DNA of 64,000 bases from Neobacillus niacini. GTDB lineage: Bacteria; Bacillota; Bacilli; Bacillales; Cytobacillaceae. The DNA lies in contig NZ_JAMBOX010000003.1 in the NCBI RefSeq assembly GCF_023715785.1, positions 248,001 to 312,000 on the forward strand, written 5' to 3'. Numbering within the stretch: the stretch's first letter is position 1; each line of letters starts with the position of its first letter. The notes under the pieces are model-generated. The model ran no database searches. It had not been told where the DNA came from and saw nothing but the letters and a program-made list of their open reading frames with translations. Both the position numbers and the translations under genes were made by a program. This document shows, piece after piece, positions 26,739-34,506 of the stretch.

Positions 26739-27391
26739 TGTACCGCCAACCTTCTTTCAAGTCGTGATAACAGTAAGCTTAATGAGAAAGTTAACACGAG
26801 ATAGATGACCGCAGCTGTTAGGTAAGGCTCCCACACGCGGTAGTACTGCCCTTGCATGGCTTGTCCCCAATACATAAGCTCCTTTGCTGCTATAATGCCC
26901 GCTAAGGAGGAATCCTTGATTAAGACAATAAACTCATTTCCCAAAGGTGGGATCATTCTTTTAAAAGCTTGCGGCAGGATGACATTTCTCATGGCCTGCA
27001 CATGATTCATCCCAAGCGAGCGGGCGGCTTCCATTTGTCCTTTATCAATGGATTGGATTCCGGCTCTAAATATTTCGGCGACATAGGCTGCAGAATTTAA
27101 TGAGAGAGCCGTAATGGCGGCAACAATTGCATTTGTTTGTCCCATAACGATCGGAATAAGCCCAAAATGAACCAATAATATTTGTACCAATAAAGGTGTC
27201 CCACGGAAAAACGTGATATAGACATTGAATGGAAAGGCAATCCACTTGTTATTAGACATCTTTCCCAGCCCTATAAATAGCCCAAGTACGCAGCCAATCA
27301 ATATACTAACAATTGATAGTCCGATGGTCAGCAATGTTCCTTTTGCAAAAAATGGAGCATACTCCGCAAGTAAATCCCAACGAATATCCAT
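26735..27391 (-). CDS. Polar/basic amino acid ABC importer, permease (ArtQ-like)
   Basis: A 218-residue membrane protein of the HisM/GlnP family with about five helices. The N-terminal motif [18 protein letters not shown] and the cytoplasmic coupling (EAA) loop [25 protein letters not shown] are characteristic. It is translationally coupled to the ATPase gene downstream. A strong stem-loop lies between it and the upstream binding-protein gene, so the permease and ATPase are probably made in smaller amounts. Confidence 0.88.
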   Translation of the reverse strand: MDIRWDLLAEYAPFFAKGTLLTIGLSIVSILIGCVLGLFIGLGKMSNNKWIAFPFNVYITFFRGTPLLVQILLVHFGLIPIVMGQTNAIVAAITALSLNSAAYVAEIFRAGIQSIDKGQMEAARSLGMNHVQAMRNVILPQAFKRMIPPLGNEFIVLIKDSSLAGIIAAKELMYWGQAMQGQYYRVWEPYLTAAVIYLVLTFSLSLLLSRLERRLAVQ

Positions 27392-27450
27392 CTCTAAAAT
27401 CCCCCTAATCTTGAACCTAGCAGTCTGTCTAATTATTATTCTAGGAATAA

Positions 27451-27489
27451 AAATTGCGTAACTGCCGATTTGGAAGAGTTACGCAATTT
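27451..27489 (-). terminator. Intercistronic stem-loop between binding protein and permease genes
   Basis: Perfect 13-bp stem AAATTGCGTAACT / AGTTACGCAATTT followed on the minus strand by TTTTTATTCC. It lies inside the operon and likely acts as a partial terminator that raises the ratio of binding protein to permease. Confidence 0.75.
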
Positions 27490-27500
27490 TATGTTACACA

Positions 27501-28310
27501 TTATTTTTGTTGTTCCTTGATTTCCGTTAAATCGGGGTCTACCTTAAACCAATTTTTATAAATTTTCGCGTACTCCCCGTTTTCAAATACTTCTTTTACA
27601 GCTTTATCGAATTCTGCCTTTAACTTGCTGTCCTTAGCAAACAACAATCCATAGAATTCTTTATCAAAAGCCCGTTCATCCTCAATGATAACGAAATTCT
27701 CATTTGGATTATTTTTAACATACTCCTCGATTACGGTGTTATCAGCGACTACAGCATCTGCGCCCCCGCCTTTTAGCTCCATAATCGCTAGATTGTTATC
27801 TTTAAATTTCTTTAGGTTTTTATTTTCTGCCCCAAGAAGCTTCTCAACCGCTTCTTGCCCTGTTGTTCCATTTTGAACAGCCACCACTTTATCTTTTAAA
27901 TCTGCAGCGCTTTTAATCGGGCTATCTTTCGGAACCATGATTTTATTGGTAGATAGGAAGTATGGAACCGAAAAATCATAGGTTTGTTTACGGTCATCAT
28001 TGATGGTAATAGCAGAAATACCGATATCGGCAGTTTTTCCTTTAATTTCAACAAATAATGGATCCCAGCCAACGTGTTTAACCTTTACTTCATATCCTGC
28101 TTCTTTTGCCACCGCCTTGATGAAATCAATATCAAACCCAACAACTTCTCCTTTATCCTGATATTCAAATGGTGCATATGCGGCATCCGTTACTACTTTA
28201 AGCGTCTTATCTTCTCCCCCGCCGGTCTTGCTTGTACCACAAGCCGAGAGGATCAACACAAACGCCGCCACTACTACTGTTAGTGCCAATTTGCACTTTT
28301 TCATTTTCAT
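27501..28310 (-). CDS. Amino acid ABC importer, substrate-binding lipoprotein (ArtP-like)
   Basis: A 269-residue lipoprotein. A basic N-terminus and hydrophobic helix lead to the lipobox LSACG (Cys near residue 24), so the mature protein is anchored outside the membrane. The bacterial solute-binding family 3 signature is visible as TDAAYAPFEY with VVGFDIDFIKAVAKEAGYEV. The conserved SAITINDDRKQTYDFSVPYF segment forms part of the ligand cleft. It most resembles basic amino acid binders (ArtP/YqiX). It is the first gene of the importer operon and has its own strong promoter with a palindrome beside it. Confidence 0.88.
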   Translation of the reverse strand: MKMKKCKLALTVVVAAFVLILSACGTSKTGGGEDKTLKVVTDAAYAPFEYQDKGEVVGFDIDFIKAVAKEAGYEVKVKHVGWDPLFVEIKGKTADIGISAITINDDRKQTYDFSVPYFLSTNKIMVPKDSPIKSAADLKDKVVAVQNGTTGQEAVEKLLGAENKNLKKFKDNNLAIMELKGGGADAVVADNTVIEEYVKNNPNENFVIIEDERAFDKEFYGLLFAKDSKLKAEFDKAVKEVFENGEYAKIYKNWFKVDPDLTEIKEQQK

Positions 28311-28385
28311 TAGAACTTCGTACCCCCCTAAGATATTTTAGTAAAATGATTTTTTGTAATTTTAACAATATTTAGAATACATAAA

Positions 28386-28440
28386 ATTATAACCGTTTTT
28401 GTTTCTATATTCAATAGTTTTATTTTTTACTATAGTAAAA
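28386..28440 (-). promoter_or_regulatory. Promoter of the amino acid importer operon, with adjacent palindrome
   Basis: On the minus strand TTGAAT (28414-28409), a 17-bp spacer and TATAAT (28391-28386). Ten base pairs upstream of the -35 is a perfect 16-bp palindrome, TTTTACTATAGTAAAA (28425-28440), a candidate regulator site. The rest of the 28311-28618 gap is AT-rich and shows only a short CCCAGT/ACTGGG hairpin at about 28469-28483. Confidence 0.7.
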
Positions 28441-28618
28441 CACTAGATCTTAGTGATACAGATATTATCCCAGTGAAACTGGGCCATTTTTACCATCTTA
28501 CGCTGAAGTAGTTTAAAACATGCCCTCCTCTTTCATTTTTATTTGGGCATTCGCCGTTTCCTTACAATCACCCCAGAATAATTTATAGGGTATTTATCAC
28601 ATAAGGAGAGATGCCCTG

Positions 28619-28954
28619 ATGAATCCGTATGGCCAATACCAGCTGCCGCATACGCCGCTAGAATACCACTACCATTCCTATGTTCCTGTTGATCAACTAA
28701 ATTCCTATTTGCCTCAAGAGCAATTGAACCCGTTTGTTCCCCAGGAGCAATTTGACCCTAACCGGCAGCCACAGCAGCTTGAGCGCAGAGTAAGTCAGAT
28801 TGAAAGAGAACATAATCGCCAGCAAAGAGAATTGGAAAGACTTGAACGTGACGTAACCCAATTACAACGGAGGTTACAGCGCGTGAATCAGCGTCTTCGT
28901 GCAGTGGAGAGAAGGTTTAACTTCCCATTTACACCGTTCGATGGGGAATATTAG
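28619..28954 (+). CDS. Small Pro/Gln-rich coiled-coil protein
   Basis: A 111-residue protein that I cannot assign to a named family. The first 50 residues are rich in Pro, Gln, Tyr and His, with a duplicated motif (LPQEQLNPFVPQEQFDPN). Residues 53-100 form one strongly charged coiled coil (LERRVSQIEREHNRQQ, then RDVTQLQRRLQRVNQRLR). The ribosome site AAGGAGAG and a terminator support it as a real monocistronic gene. The composition recalls spore-coat or spore-surface proteins of bacilli, but that is only a suggestion. Confidence 0.7.
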   Translation: MNPYGQYQLPHTPLEYHYHSYVPVDQLNSYLPQEQLNPFVPQEQFDPNRQPQQLERRVSQIEREHNRQQRELERLERDVTQLQRRLQRVNQRLRAVERRFNFPFTPFDGEY

Positions 28955-28961
28955 GATGAAG

Positions 28962-28989
28962 AATCGGGAAATACCCGGTTCTTTTTTTC
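28962..28989 (+). terminator. Terminator of the coiled-coil protein gene
   Basis: GAATCGGG / CCCGGTTC stem with a five-base loop followed by TTTTTTT. Confidence 0.85.
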
Positions 28990-29019
28990 CTACTTACATT
29001 AGGCCTTACATAAATCGAA

Positions 29020-29036
29020 TGTAAGAAAATCTAACA
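29020..29036. promoter_or_regulatory. TnrA/GlnR box upstream of tnrA
   Basis: TGTAAGAAAATCTAACA matches the 17-bp consensus TGTNANAWWWTNTNACA at every fixed position. It lies 66 bp before the tnrA start, consistent with autoregulation. Confidence 0.85.
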
Positions 29037-29101
29037 TATTCAATGTAATTTTTTTCTGTTTTTAATAAACTAAAAGAAAACAAAAAAGCGGGAGGACTGA
29101 C

Positions 29102-29437
29102 ATGGAGAGTGATTCATCTTATAAGAATAAAAAAGTAATTAACATCGGCATAGTCAGAGAACTTACTGGCCTTTCAGAAAGACAAATCCGCTATTATGAA
29201 GAACGGAAACTGATTTTTCCAGATCGGACACCAGGCGGCAGCAGGAAATATTCTTTTGCAGATGTCGAGCTATTAGTGGAAATCGCCAACAAAATTGAAG
29301 ACGGTGTCCAAACTCATGAAATTCGAAAAGAAATGCTGCGCTCCCAAAAGAAGCAAAACCCAGAGGAAATCAGAAGGAAAATGATTCAAGGACAGTTGAA
29401 TGCCCAATTTGGATTCCGAAAAGGCCCTTATTCCTAA
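29102..29437 (+). CDS. tnrA: Nitrogen regulator TnrA (MerR family)
   Basis: A 111-residue global regulator active under nitrogen limitation. It has one winged-helix domain of the MerR class ([30 protein letters not shown], residues 16-45). The short C-terminal tail [15 protein letters not shown] corresponds to the region by which TnrA binds feedback-inhibited glutamine synthetase. Length and sequence fit TnrA (about 110 residues) rather than GlnR (about 135). A perfect TnrA box precedes it, and the next gene is the ammonium transporter, a classic TnrA target. Confidence 0.92.
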   Translation: MESDSSYKNKKVINIGIVRELTGLSERQIRYYEERKLIFPDRTPGGSRKYSFADVELLVEIANKIEDGVQTHEIRKEMLRSQKKQNPEEIRRKMIQGQLNAQFGFRKGPYS

Positions 29438-29511
29438 TGAGGGTCTTTCATATGGCCTTGGATTGAAATTATTCCCCCGTTTATCTTTTGCCTCAGCCCC
29501 CTAAAAAACTA

Positions 29512-29528
29512 TGTTATATATCCTTACA
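29512..29528. promoter_or_regulatory. TnrA box upstream of the ammonium transporter
   Basis: TGTTATATATCCTTACA fits TGTNANAWWWTNTNACA with one mismatch (C at position 11). It lies 79 bp before the start codon, where TnrA would activate transcription. Confidence 0.75.
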
Positions 29529-29607
29529 CAATTATAGAAATAAATCTTACATACATGTAAAAATACGATTATAGCTAATGTGCAAACAATTAAAAGGGGG
29601 AGCAAAA

Positions 29608-30906
29608 ATGGATACTACTTTTTTAATGAACAGTCTTTGGGTAATGGTTAGTACTGTACTTGTCATCCTAATGATCGGGGGGTTTATCCTGCTAGAAACA
29701 GGTTCTACTCGTATGAAGAATGCCGGACATATTGCCGGAAAAACAATTCTCACGTTTGGGATTGCCTCCATCATGTTCTGGGCTGTAAGTTATGGTCTAA
29801 TATTTGGCACCGGTAATTCATTAATTGGCTTTTCTGATTTCTTTTACTCTGGTTATGATGTCGAAGGCTTAGGGCTTTCCGGACCAGTGTTCTTTCTATT
29901 CCAACAGGCCTTTGCCGGAATTTCATTGACCATTGCTTTTGGCGGTTTCGCCGAACGGGCAAAACTAGGTGCCTATCTTGTATTTTCCGTTCTTTTTTCC
30001 ATCATAGTCTATCCACCGATTGCCCACTGGATTTGGGGCGGCGGCTGGCTGGCAGAGCATGGCAAGCAAGATTTTGCTGGATCCACTGTCGTTCATTTAA
30101 CCGGAGCCATGGCTGCATTTGCCGCAACCATTATCCTCAAACCCCGAATTGGAAAATACAATAAAGATGGTTCAGCTAATAATCTTGCAGGACATAACCA
30201 GGTTTTCACTGCTTTAAGCGTGCTCTTGCTTTGGGTAGGCTGGTTCGGTTTTAACGCGGGAAGTACTATTTCTGTTGACGGTGCCTTCTTCGGATTTGTT
30301 GCTGTGAATACAAACCTAGCAGCCGGTGCCGGAGTGATTGCAGCCATGATCATTTCCTGGATTGTCTTAGGTAAAGCAGAAGTGCAAATGATGCTAAACG
30401 GAGCATTGGCAGGCTTGGTGGCGATTACGGCATCCTGCGCATTTGTCGATACATGGGCTGCTGTGCTAATCGGTTTCATCGCTGGAATTTTGGTCTTCTA
30501 TAGTAGTAGGTTTTTTGAAAAGAAAAAAATAGACGACCCGATCGCCGCCCTTTCGGTTCATGGTGCAGCGGGAGTGTGGGGAACATTATCGACTGGATTT
30601 TTTGCTACTCCAGAATTGGCAACAGTCGGCAATAAAGGATTATTTTATGGTGGAGGTCTCCATCAGCTCGGAGTGCAAGCATTAGGTGTGCTAGTTTGTG
30701 GCAGTTTTGCATTTATTGTATCCTTTATCCTCTTATCCGTCATGAAAACAATGATGAACGGATTGCGGGTATCGGAAGAAGAAGAGATGGTCGGTCTCGA
30801 TGTAAGTGAGCATGGAAGCTACGGATATCCGGAAATGGCAAAATCGGAAGAAAAATCAGGCAAAAAGGAGAATTTTATTCATCCACAGCCAAAGTTAAAC
30901 GCATAG
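29608..30906 (+). CDS. amt: Ammonium transporter Amt (NrgA-like)
   Basis: A 432-residue trimeric ammonium channel of the plasma membrane with 11 helices. Family signatures include GFILLETGSTRMKNAGHI and FGGFAERAKLGAYLVFSVLF. The sequence VVHLTGAMAAFAATIILKPR holds the first pore histidine, and DDPIAALSVHGAAGVWGTLSTGFFA the second. The ATG at 29608 has AAAGGGGGAG. No PII gene (glnK/nrgB) follows, unlike B. subtilis nrgAB. The C-terminal tail is long and charged (about 45 residues). Confidence 0.93.
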   Translation: MDTTFLMNSLWVMVSTVLVILMIGGFILLETGSTRMKNAGHIAGKTILTFGIASIMFWAVSYGLIFGTGNSLIGFSDFFYSGYDVEGLGLSGPVFFLFQQAFAGISLTIAFGGFAERAKLGAYLVFSVLFSIIVYPPIAHWIWGGGWLAEHGKQDFAGSTVVHLTGAMAAFAATIILKPRIGKYNKDGSANNLAGHNQVFTALSVLLLWVGWFGFNAGSTISVDGAFFGFVAVNTNLAAGAGVIAAMIISWIVLGKAEVQMMLNGALAGLVAITASCAFVDTWAAVLIGFIAGILVFYSSRFFEKKKIDDPIAALSVHGAAGVWGTLSTGFFATPELATVGNKGLFYGGGLHQLGVQALGVLVCGSFAFIVSFILLSVMKTMMNGLRVSEEEEMVGLDVSEHGSYGYPEMAKSEEKSGKKENFIHPQPKLNA

Positions 30907-30919
30907 GCACTGCCTCTCA

Positions 30920-30957
30920 AGCCATTCCATCTCTTACTCACAAGGGATGGAATGGCT
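30920..30957 (+). terminator. Terminator of the ammonium transporter gene
   Basis: Perfect 12-bp stem AGCCATTCCATC / GATGGAATGGCT. The 300 bases after it (to about 31257) are AT-rich, and I found no gene or clear site in them. Confidence 0.8.
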
Positions 30958-31257
30958 CATTTCAAATTGGGAAGCAGTAAAATTAGAACTCCCAACCAGC
31001 TACACAATCATCCGTCATATCGTGAAAAAAAGCAGGCTCTGCTTTCTTGGATCAGCCAATACCTTACTACAGTAGAATAATAAATTCATTCTTTCTCACC
31101 CTAATATTCTATAAAATGAACATCCCCACTTATTGACAGTAAGCTTCTATACTACTAGTTTTCCCTCTCCATATCCCACCTTGAAAAAGGACAGAATTGC
31201 CACGCAAAAAAAATTTTTCAAAAAACAAAAATTCCGCTTAACCTTATGAATACAAGG

Positions 31258-31464
31258 TTGTAAACGCTACCAATTTATTTAATTAGTTTGAATTGTCAGA
31301 TTTTTGTGTTGACCCTGCTTGAAAATGGGTGTAAGATTATCGAAAATAGTTTCTAATCTGGTAAGTCCTTAGTTCCTCAGCCTATGTAAATCGCTGGGTC
31401 GGGGCTCTTATTTTCAAATTTTATTTTATTCAATTAATGCGTTTTATCATTAAAAGGAGTGGTA
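31258..31464 (+). promoter_or_regulatory. ilvE promoter region: cre, possible CodY site, core promoter, leader hairpin
   Basis: TTGTAAACGCTACCA (31258-31272) matches the cre consensus WTGNAANCGNWNNCW at all positions. AATTGTCAGATTTTT (31291-31305) fits the CodY motif AATTTTCWGAAAATT with four mismatches. TTGACC (31309-31314), 17 bp, TAAGAT (31332-31337) forms the core promoter. The cre centre is thus about 80 bp upstream of the start point, as for CcpA activation of ilv-leu in B. subtilis. An imperfect hairpin (31371-31406) follows in the leader. Confidence 0.75.
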
Positions 31465-32376
31465 ATGTTGGGAAGTCAATGGATATTCCTTGGCGGACAA
31501 TTCGTCAAGAAAGAGGATGCTGTTGTATCAGTTTTTGATCATGGTTTTTTATATGGAGACGGAGTATTTGAAGGCATTCGTGTTTATAACGGCAACGTCT
31601 TCAGGCTCGATGCCCATCTAAAAAGACTGTTTGAATCAGCACAATCCATTATGCTGAGGATTCCGTATACACAGGAGGAAATGACGCAACTAATTGTTGA
31701 CACCGTTAGAAAAAATGAACTTGAAAGTGCATATATCCGCGTCGTCGTTTCCCGCGGTAAAGGAAATCTCGGACTTGACCCATCTTCCTGCGCCAATCCA
31801 AATGTGATCATCATTGCTGAGGAATTAACGATGTATCCGAAGGAATTTTACGAAAACGGCATCAAAATTGCATCCGTTCCAAGTAGAAGAAATCGTCCGG
31901 ATGTGTTAAGCCCACAGATTAAATCGTTGAATTACTTAAACAATATCCTTGTTAAACTCGAAGCGAGCCAGGCCGGCGTACAGGAAGCCTTAATGCTCAA
32001 TGACCAAGGCTATGTAACCGAAGGCTCGGCTGACAATATCTTTATTGTAAAAAATGGCGTCATTAAAACTCCTCCCGTTTACTTGGGGGCATTAGAAGGA
32101 ATTACACGAAACGCGATTATCGATGTCGCAAGAGCGAAGGGCTACGAGGTACAGGAAGCCCCATTCGGAAGACATGATGTTTATGTGGCCGATGAAGTAT
32201 TTTTAACAGGGACAGCAGTTGAGGTCATTGCCGCCATTAATGTTGACGGCCGTACGATTAGTAACGGAAAACCAGGACCTGTGACGAACGACCTATTGGC
32301 AGAGTTTAGAAAAATAGTAACTACCGATGGAGTGGCTTGCTACCCTGAAAGAGCAAACCAGGCTGTTGTCAGTTAG
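31465..32376 (+). CDS. ilvE: Branched-chain amino acid aminotransferase
   Basis: A 303-residue PLP enzyme of fold type IV that makes valine, leucine and isoleucine from their 2-keto acids. Visible motifs: FDHGFLYGDGVFEGIRVYNG near the start and the PLP lysine in PQIKSLNYLNNILVKLEA. EALMLNDQGYVTEGSADNIFIV and GITRNAIIDVARAKG bind the cofactor phosphate. The ATG at 31465 sits after AAAAGGAG. It begins the ilv-leu block, 12 bases before ilvD, and lies upstream of the T-box, so it is not tRNA-gated. Confidence 0.93.
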   Translation: MLGSQWIFLGGQFVKKEDAVVSVFDHGFLYGDGVFEGIRVYNGNVFRLDAHLKRLFESAQSIMLRIPYTQEEMTQLIVDTVRKNELESAYIRVVVSRGKGNLGLDPSSCANPNVIIIAEELTMYPKEFYENGIKIASVPSRRNRPDVLSPQIKSLNYLNNILVKLEASQAGVQEALMLNDQGYVTEGSADNIFIVKNGVIKTPPVYLGALEGITRNAIIDVARAKGYEVQEAPFGRHDVYVADEVFLTGTAVEVIAAINVDGRTISNGKPGPVTNDLLAEFRKIVTTDGVACYPERANQAVVS

Positions 32377-32388
32377 GAGATTATAAAG

Positions 32389-34056
32389 ATGCGAAGCGAT
32401 ATGATAAAAAAGGGGATTGATCGTGCCCCCCACCGAAGCCTTTTATATGCAACCGGAGTTAAAACAAGTGACTTAGACAAACCGTTTATCGGCGTCTGCA
32501 ACTCCTATATCGATATTATTCCAGGGCATAAGCACCTGAACAAATTCGGTGAGATTGTCAAGGAAGCCATCCGCGAAGCCGGCGGCATCCCATTCGAATT
32601 TAACACAATCGGTGTTGATGACGGAATTGCCATGGGCCATATTGGGATGCGCTACTCGCTGCCAAGCAGAGAGATTATCGCCGACAGCGCAGAAACCGTA
32701 ATTAATGCCCACTGGTTCGACGGAGTTTTCTACATTCCAAACTGTGACAAAATCACGCCGGGCATGTTGATGGCGGCGGTAAGAACCAATGTTCCGTCCG
32801 TATTTGTCTCGGGCGGCCCGATGGAGGCCGGTGTTTCTTCTACCGGTAAGCAGCTGTCCCTCACCTCTGTATTTGAGGGAGTCGGCGCTTACCACAGCGG
32901 GAAGATGTCCGCCCAGCAGCTGTTGGAAATCGAAACAAGCGCCTGCCCGACTTGCGGTTCTTGTTCGGGAATGTTTACCGCTAACTCGATGAACTGCCTA
33001 ATGGAAGTCCTCGGTATGACGGTCCCTGGTAATGGCACAATCGTCGCTACTTCTGAGGAACGACATGAGTTAATCCGCCAGGCGGCACGACATCTGATTG
33101 AATTAGTGAAAAAAGATATTCGTCCACGCGATATGGTAACAAGAGAAGCGATTGATAATGCTTTTGCACTTGATATGGCCATGGGCGGCTCCACGAATAC
33201 GGTGCTACATACACTGGCCATCGCCCATGAAGCAGAAATCGAATACGATTTACGTGACATTAACAAAATTGCTGAACGAGTCCCTTATCTGGCAAAAATT
33301 ATGCCGGCATCCGATTATTCCATGGATGATGTCCATCGTGCCGGCGGCGTCAGCGCGATTCTCAACGAACTTTTTAAAGTGGAAGGTGCCTTGCATAAGG
33401 GCTGCTTGACGATTACCGGCAAAACGCTCGAAGAAAATGTGAAGGATGCAACAATAACAAACGAAACTGTCATTCGGACAAAAGACAATCCGTACAGCCC
33501 TGTTGGCGGCCTGTCCATCCTGTACGGAAATATTGCTCCAGATGGCGGTGTCATCAAGGTTGGAGCTGTTGATCCCTCCATCAAAACCTTCCTTGGTGAA
33601 GCCATTGTGTTTGAATCTCAGGAAGAAGCACAGGAAAATATTAATAATGGTACTGTAAAGCCAGGCCATGTCGTGGTGATTCGCTACGAAGGCCCGAAAG
33701 GCGGACCAGGAATGCCGGAGATGCTCGCACCTACCTCCGCTATCGCCGGACGCGGACTTGATAAAGAAGTTGCCTTGATTACCGATGGCCGCTTCTCAGG
33801 AGCCAGCCGGGGAATCTCGATTGGCCATATTTCTCCGGAAGCAGCAGAAGGCGGGCCAATTGCCTTCGTTGAAAATGGCGACAAAATCTTGATTGACCTT
33901 GAAGCACGATCGATTGAGCTGCTCGTTGATGACGAGGTTTTAGCCGAGAGACGCGCGAATTGGATAAAGCCGGAGCCAAAGATCAAGACTGGCTATTTGG
34001 CAAAATATGCAAAGCTTGTTACATCTGCCAATACCGGCGGAATTATGAAAATCTAG
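32389..34056 (+). CDS. ilvD: Dihydroxy-acid dehydratase
   Basis: A 555-residue Fe-S dehydratase converting 2,3-dihydroxy-isovalerate and its isoleucine-pathway homologue to the keto acids. Cluster cysteines lie in [26 protein letters not shown] and [18 protein letters not shown]. The C-terminal part has [11 protein letters not shown] and [11 protein letters not shown] with the catalytic serine region. It has the full length of the family. Second gene of the block; a hairpin with TTTTT follows its stop before the T-box. Confidence 0.96.
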   Translation: MRSDMIKKGIDRAPHRSLLYATGVKTSDLDKPFIGVCNSYIDIIPGHKHLNKFGEIVKEAIREAGGIPFEFNTIGVDDGIAMGHIGMRYSLPSREIIADSAETVINAHWFDGVFYIPNCDKITPGMLMAAVRTNVPSVFVSGGPMEAGVSSTGKQLSLTSVFEGVGAYHSGKMSAQQLLEIETSACPTCGSCSGMFTANSMNCLMEVLGMTVPGNGTIVATSEERHELIRQAARHLIELVKKDIRPRDMVTREAIDNAFALDMAMGGSTNTVLHTLAIAHEAEIEYDLRDINKIAERVPYLAKIMPASDYSMDDVHRAGGVSAILNELFKVEGALHKGCLTITGKTLEENVKDATITNETVIRTKDNPYSPVGGLSILYGNIAPDGGVIKVGAVDPSIKTFLGEAIVFESQEEAQENINNGTVKPGHVVVIRYEGPKGGPGMPEMLAPTSAIAGRGLDKEVALITDGRFSGASRGISIGHISPEAAEGGPIAFVENGDKILIDLEARSIELLVDDEVLAERRANWIKPEPKIKTGYLAKYAKLVTSANTGGIMKI

Positions 34057-34064
34057 TTTTTTCT

Positions 34065-34095
34065 GGGGTTCGAGGTTACCTCCCTCCCCTTTTTG
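34065..34095 (+). terminator. Possible weak terminator after ilvD
   Basis: GGGG / CCCC and GAGG / CCTC stems nest around a three-base loop, followed by TTTTTG. I see no promoter between it and the T-box, so some read-through would be needed to feed ilvB. Confidence 0.45.
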
Positions 34096-34114
34096 AAAAA
34101 TTCATAGAAAAATC

Positions 34115-34428
34115 GATGACGGGAATAAAGGTTTAGGAATTGGTATTTTCAGAGAGCTGGGGTTGCTGGAAGCCCAGTAATACCTCCTAATCCGACATCA
34201 TCCCTGAGTGTTAATCTGAACGGTTTTAAACTCAGTAGGTTTAACCGGGTGTTCTTGCACACCTGTTACAAAAAGAAGCGTTATAAGATTCGTTTTCGCT
34301 TCATAAGGCAGCATTCGTAAGGATGCTGTAAAACCGGGTGGTACCGAGAAATGAAAGACCTTTTCTCCCCGAACATTCTGCTTTTGATGTATTTGACTGC
34401 AGCAATTCGGGGGGTATTAGGTCTTTTT
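34115..34428 (+). promoter_or_regulatory. T-box leader upstream of ilvB, probable isoleucine specifier
   Basis: Stem I starts at GATGACGGGAATAAAGG. It carries the AGAGAGCTGGGGTTGCTGG / AAGCCCAG distal part. The 3' strand of the specifier loop reads CCGACATCA; ATC at 34197-34199 would specify isoleucine. The T-box core GGGTGGTACC (34336-34345) pairs with uncharged tRNA. A terminator stem follows (AAGACC ... CCCCGAA / TTCGGGG ... GGTCTT, 34354-34427) with a T-run. Uncharged tRNA-Ile should therefore allow ilvB-leuD expression. Confidence 0.88.
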
Positions 34429-34506
34429 TATTTGTTGTTTAAGCAAAACACAGCCATATGCTGAGTTTTTCAAATATTCAATCACACTTAAGGAGGGAAT
34501 TACGAC

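Noticed and set aside
28469..28483. CCCAGT/ACTGGG hairpin as a terminator
   Set aside because: Short stem, and no plus-strand gene upstream for it to end.
29533..29549. Second TnrA box before amt
   Set aside because: Three mismatches at fixed positions of the consensus.
31371..31406. Leader hairpin before ilvE as a riboswitch (ykkC/ppGpp or PRPP class)
   Set aside because: I could not find the conserved ykkC-type motifs; it may be only a leader hairpin.
33250..33669. 139-residue antisense ORF within ilvD
   Set aside because: Shadow of a high-confidence full-length gene; no ribosome site and no recognisable domain.
34194..34196. GAC (aspartate) as the T-box specifier
   Set aside because: In frame with the loop but not consistent with downstream ilv-leu genes; ATC three bases on is in the usual position after a GAC/GAAC-like stretch. 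Folding would settle it.
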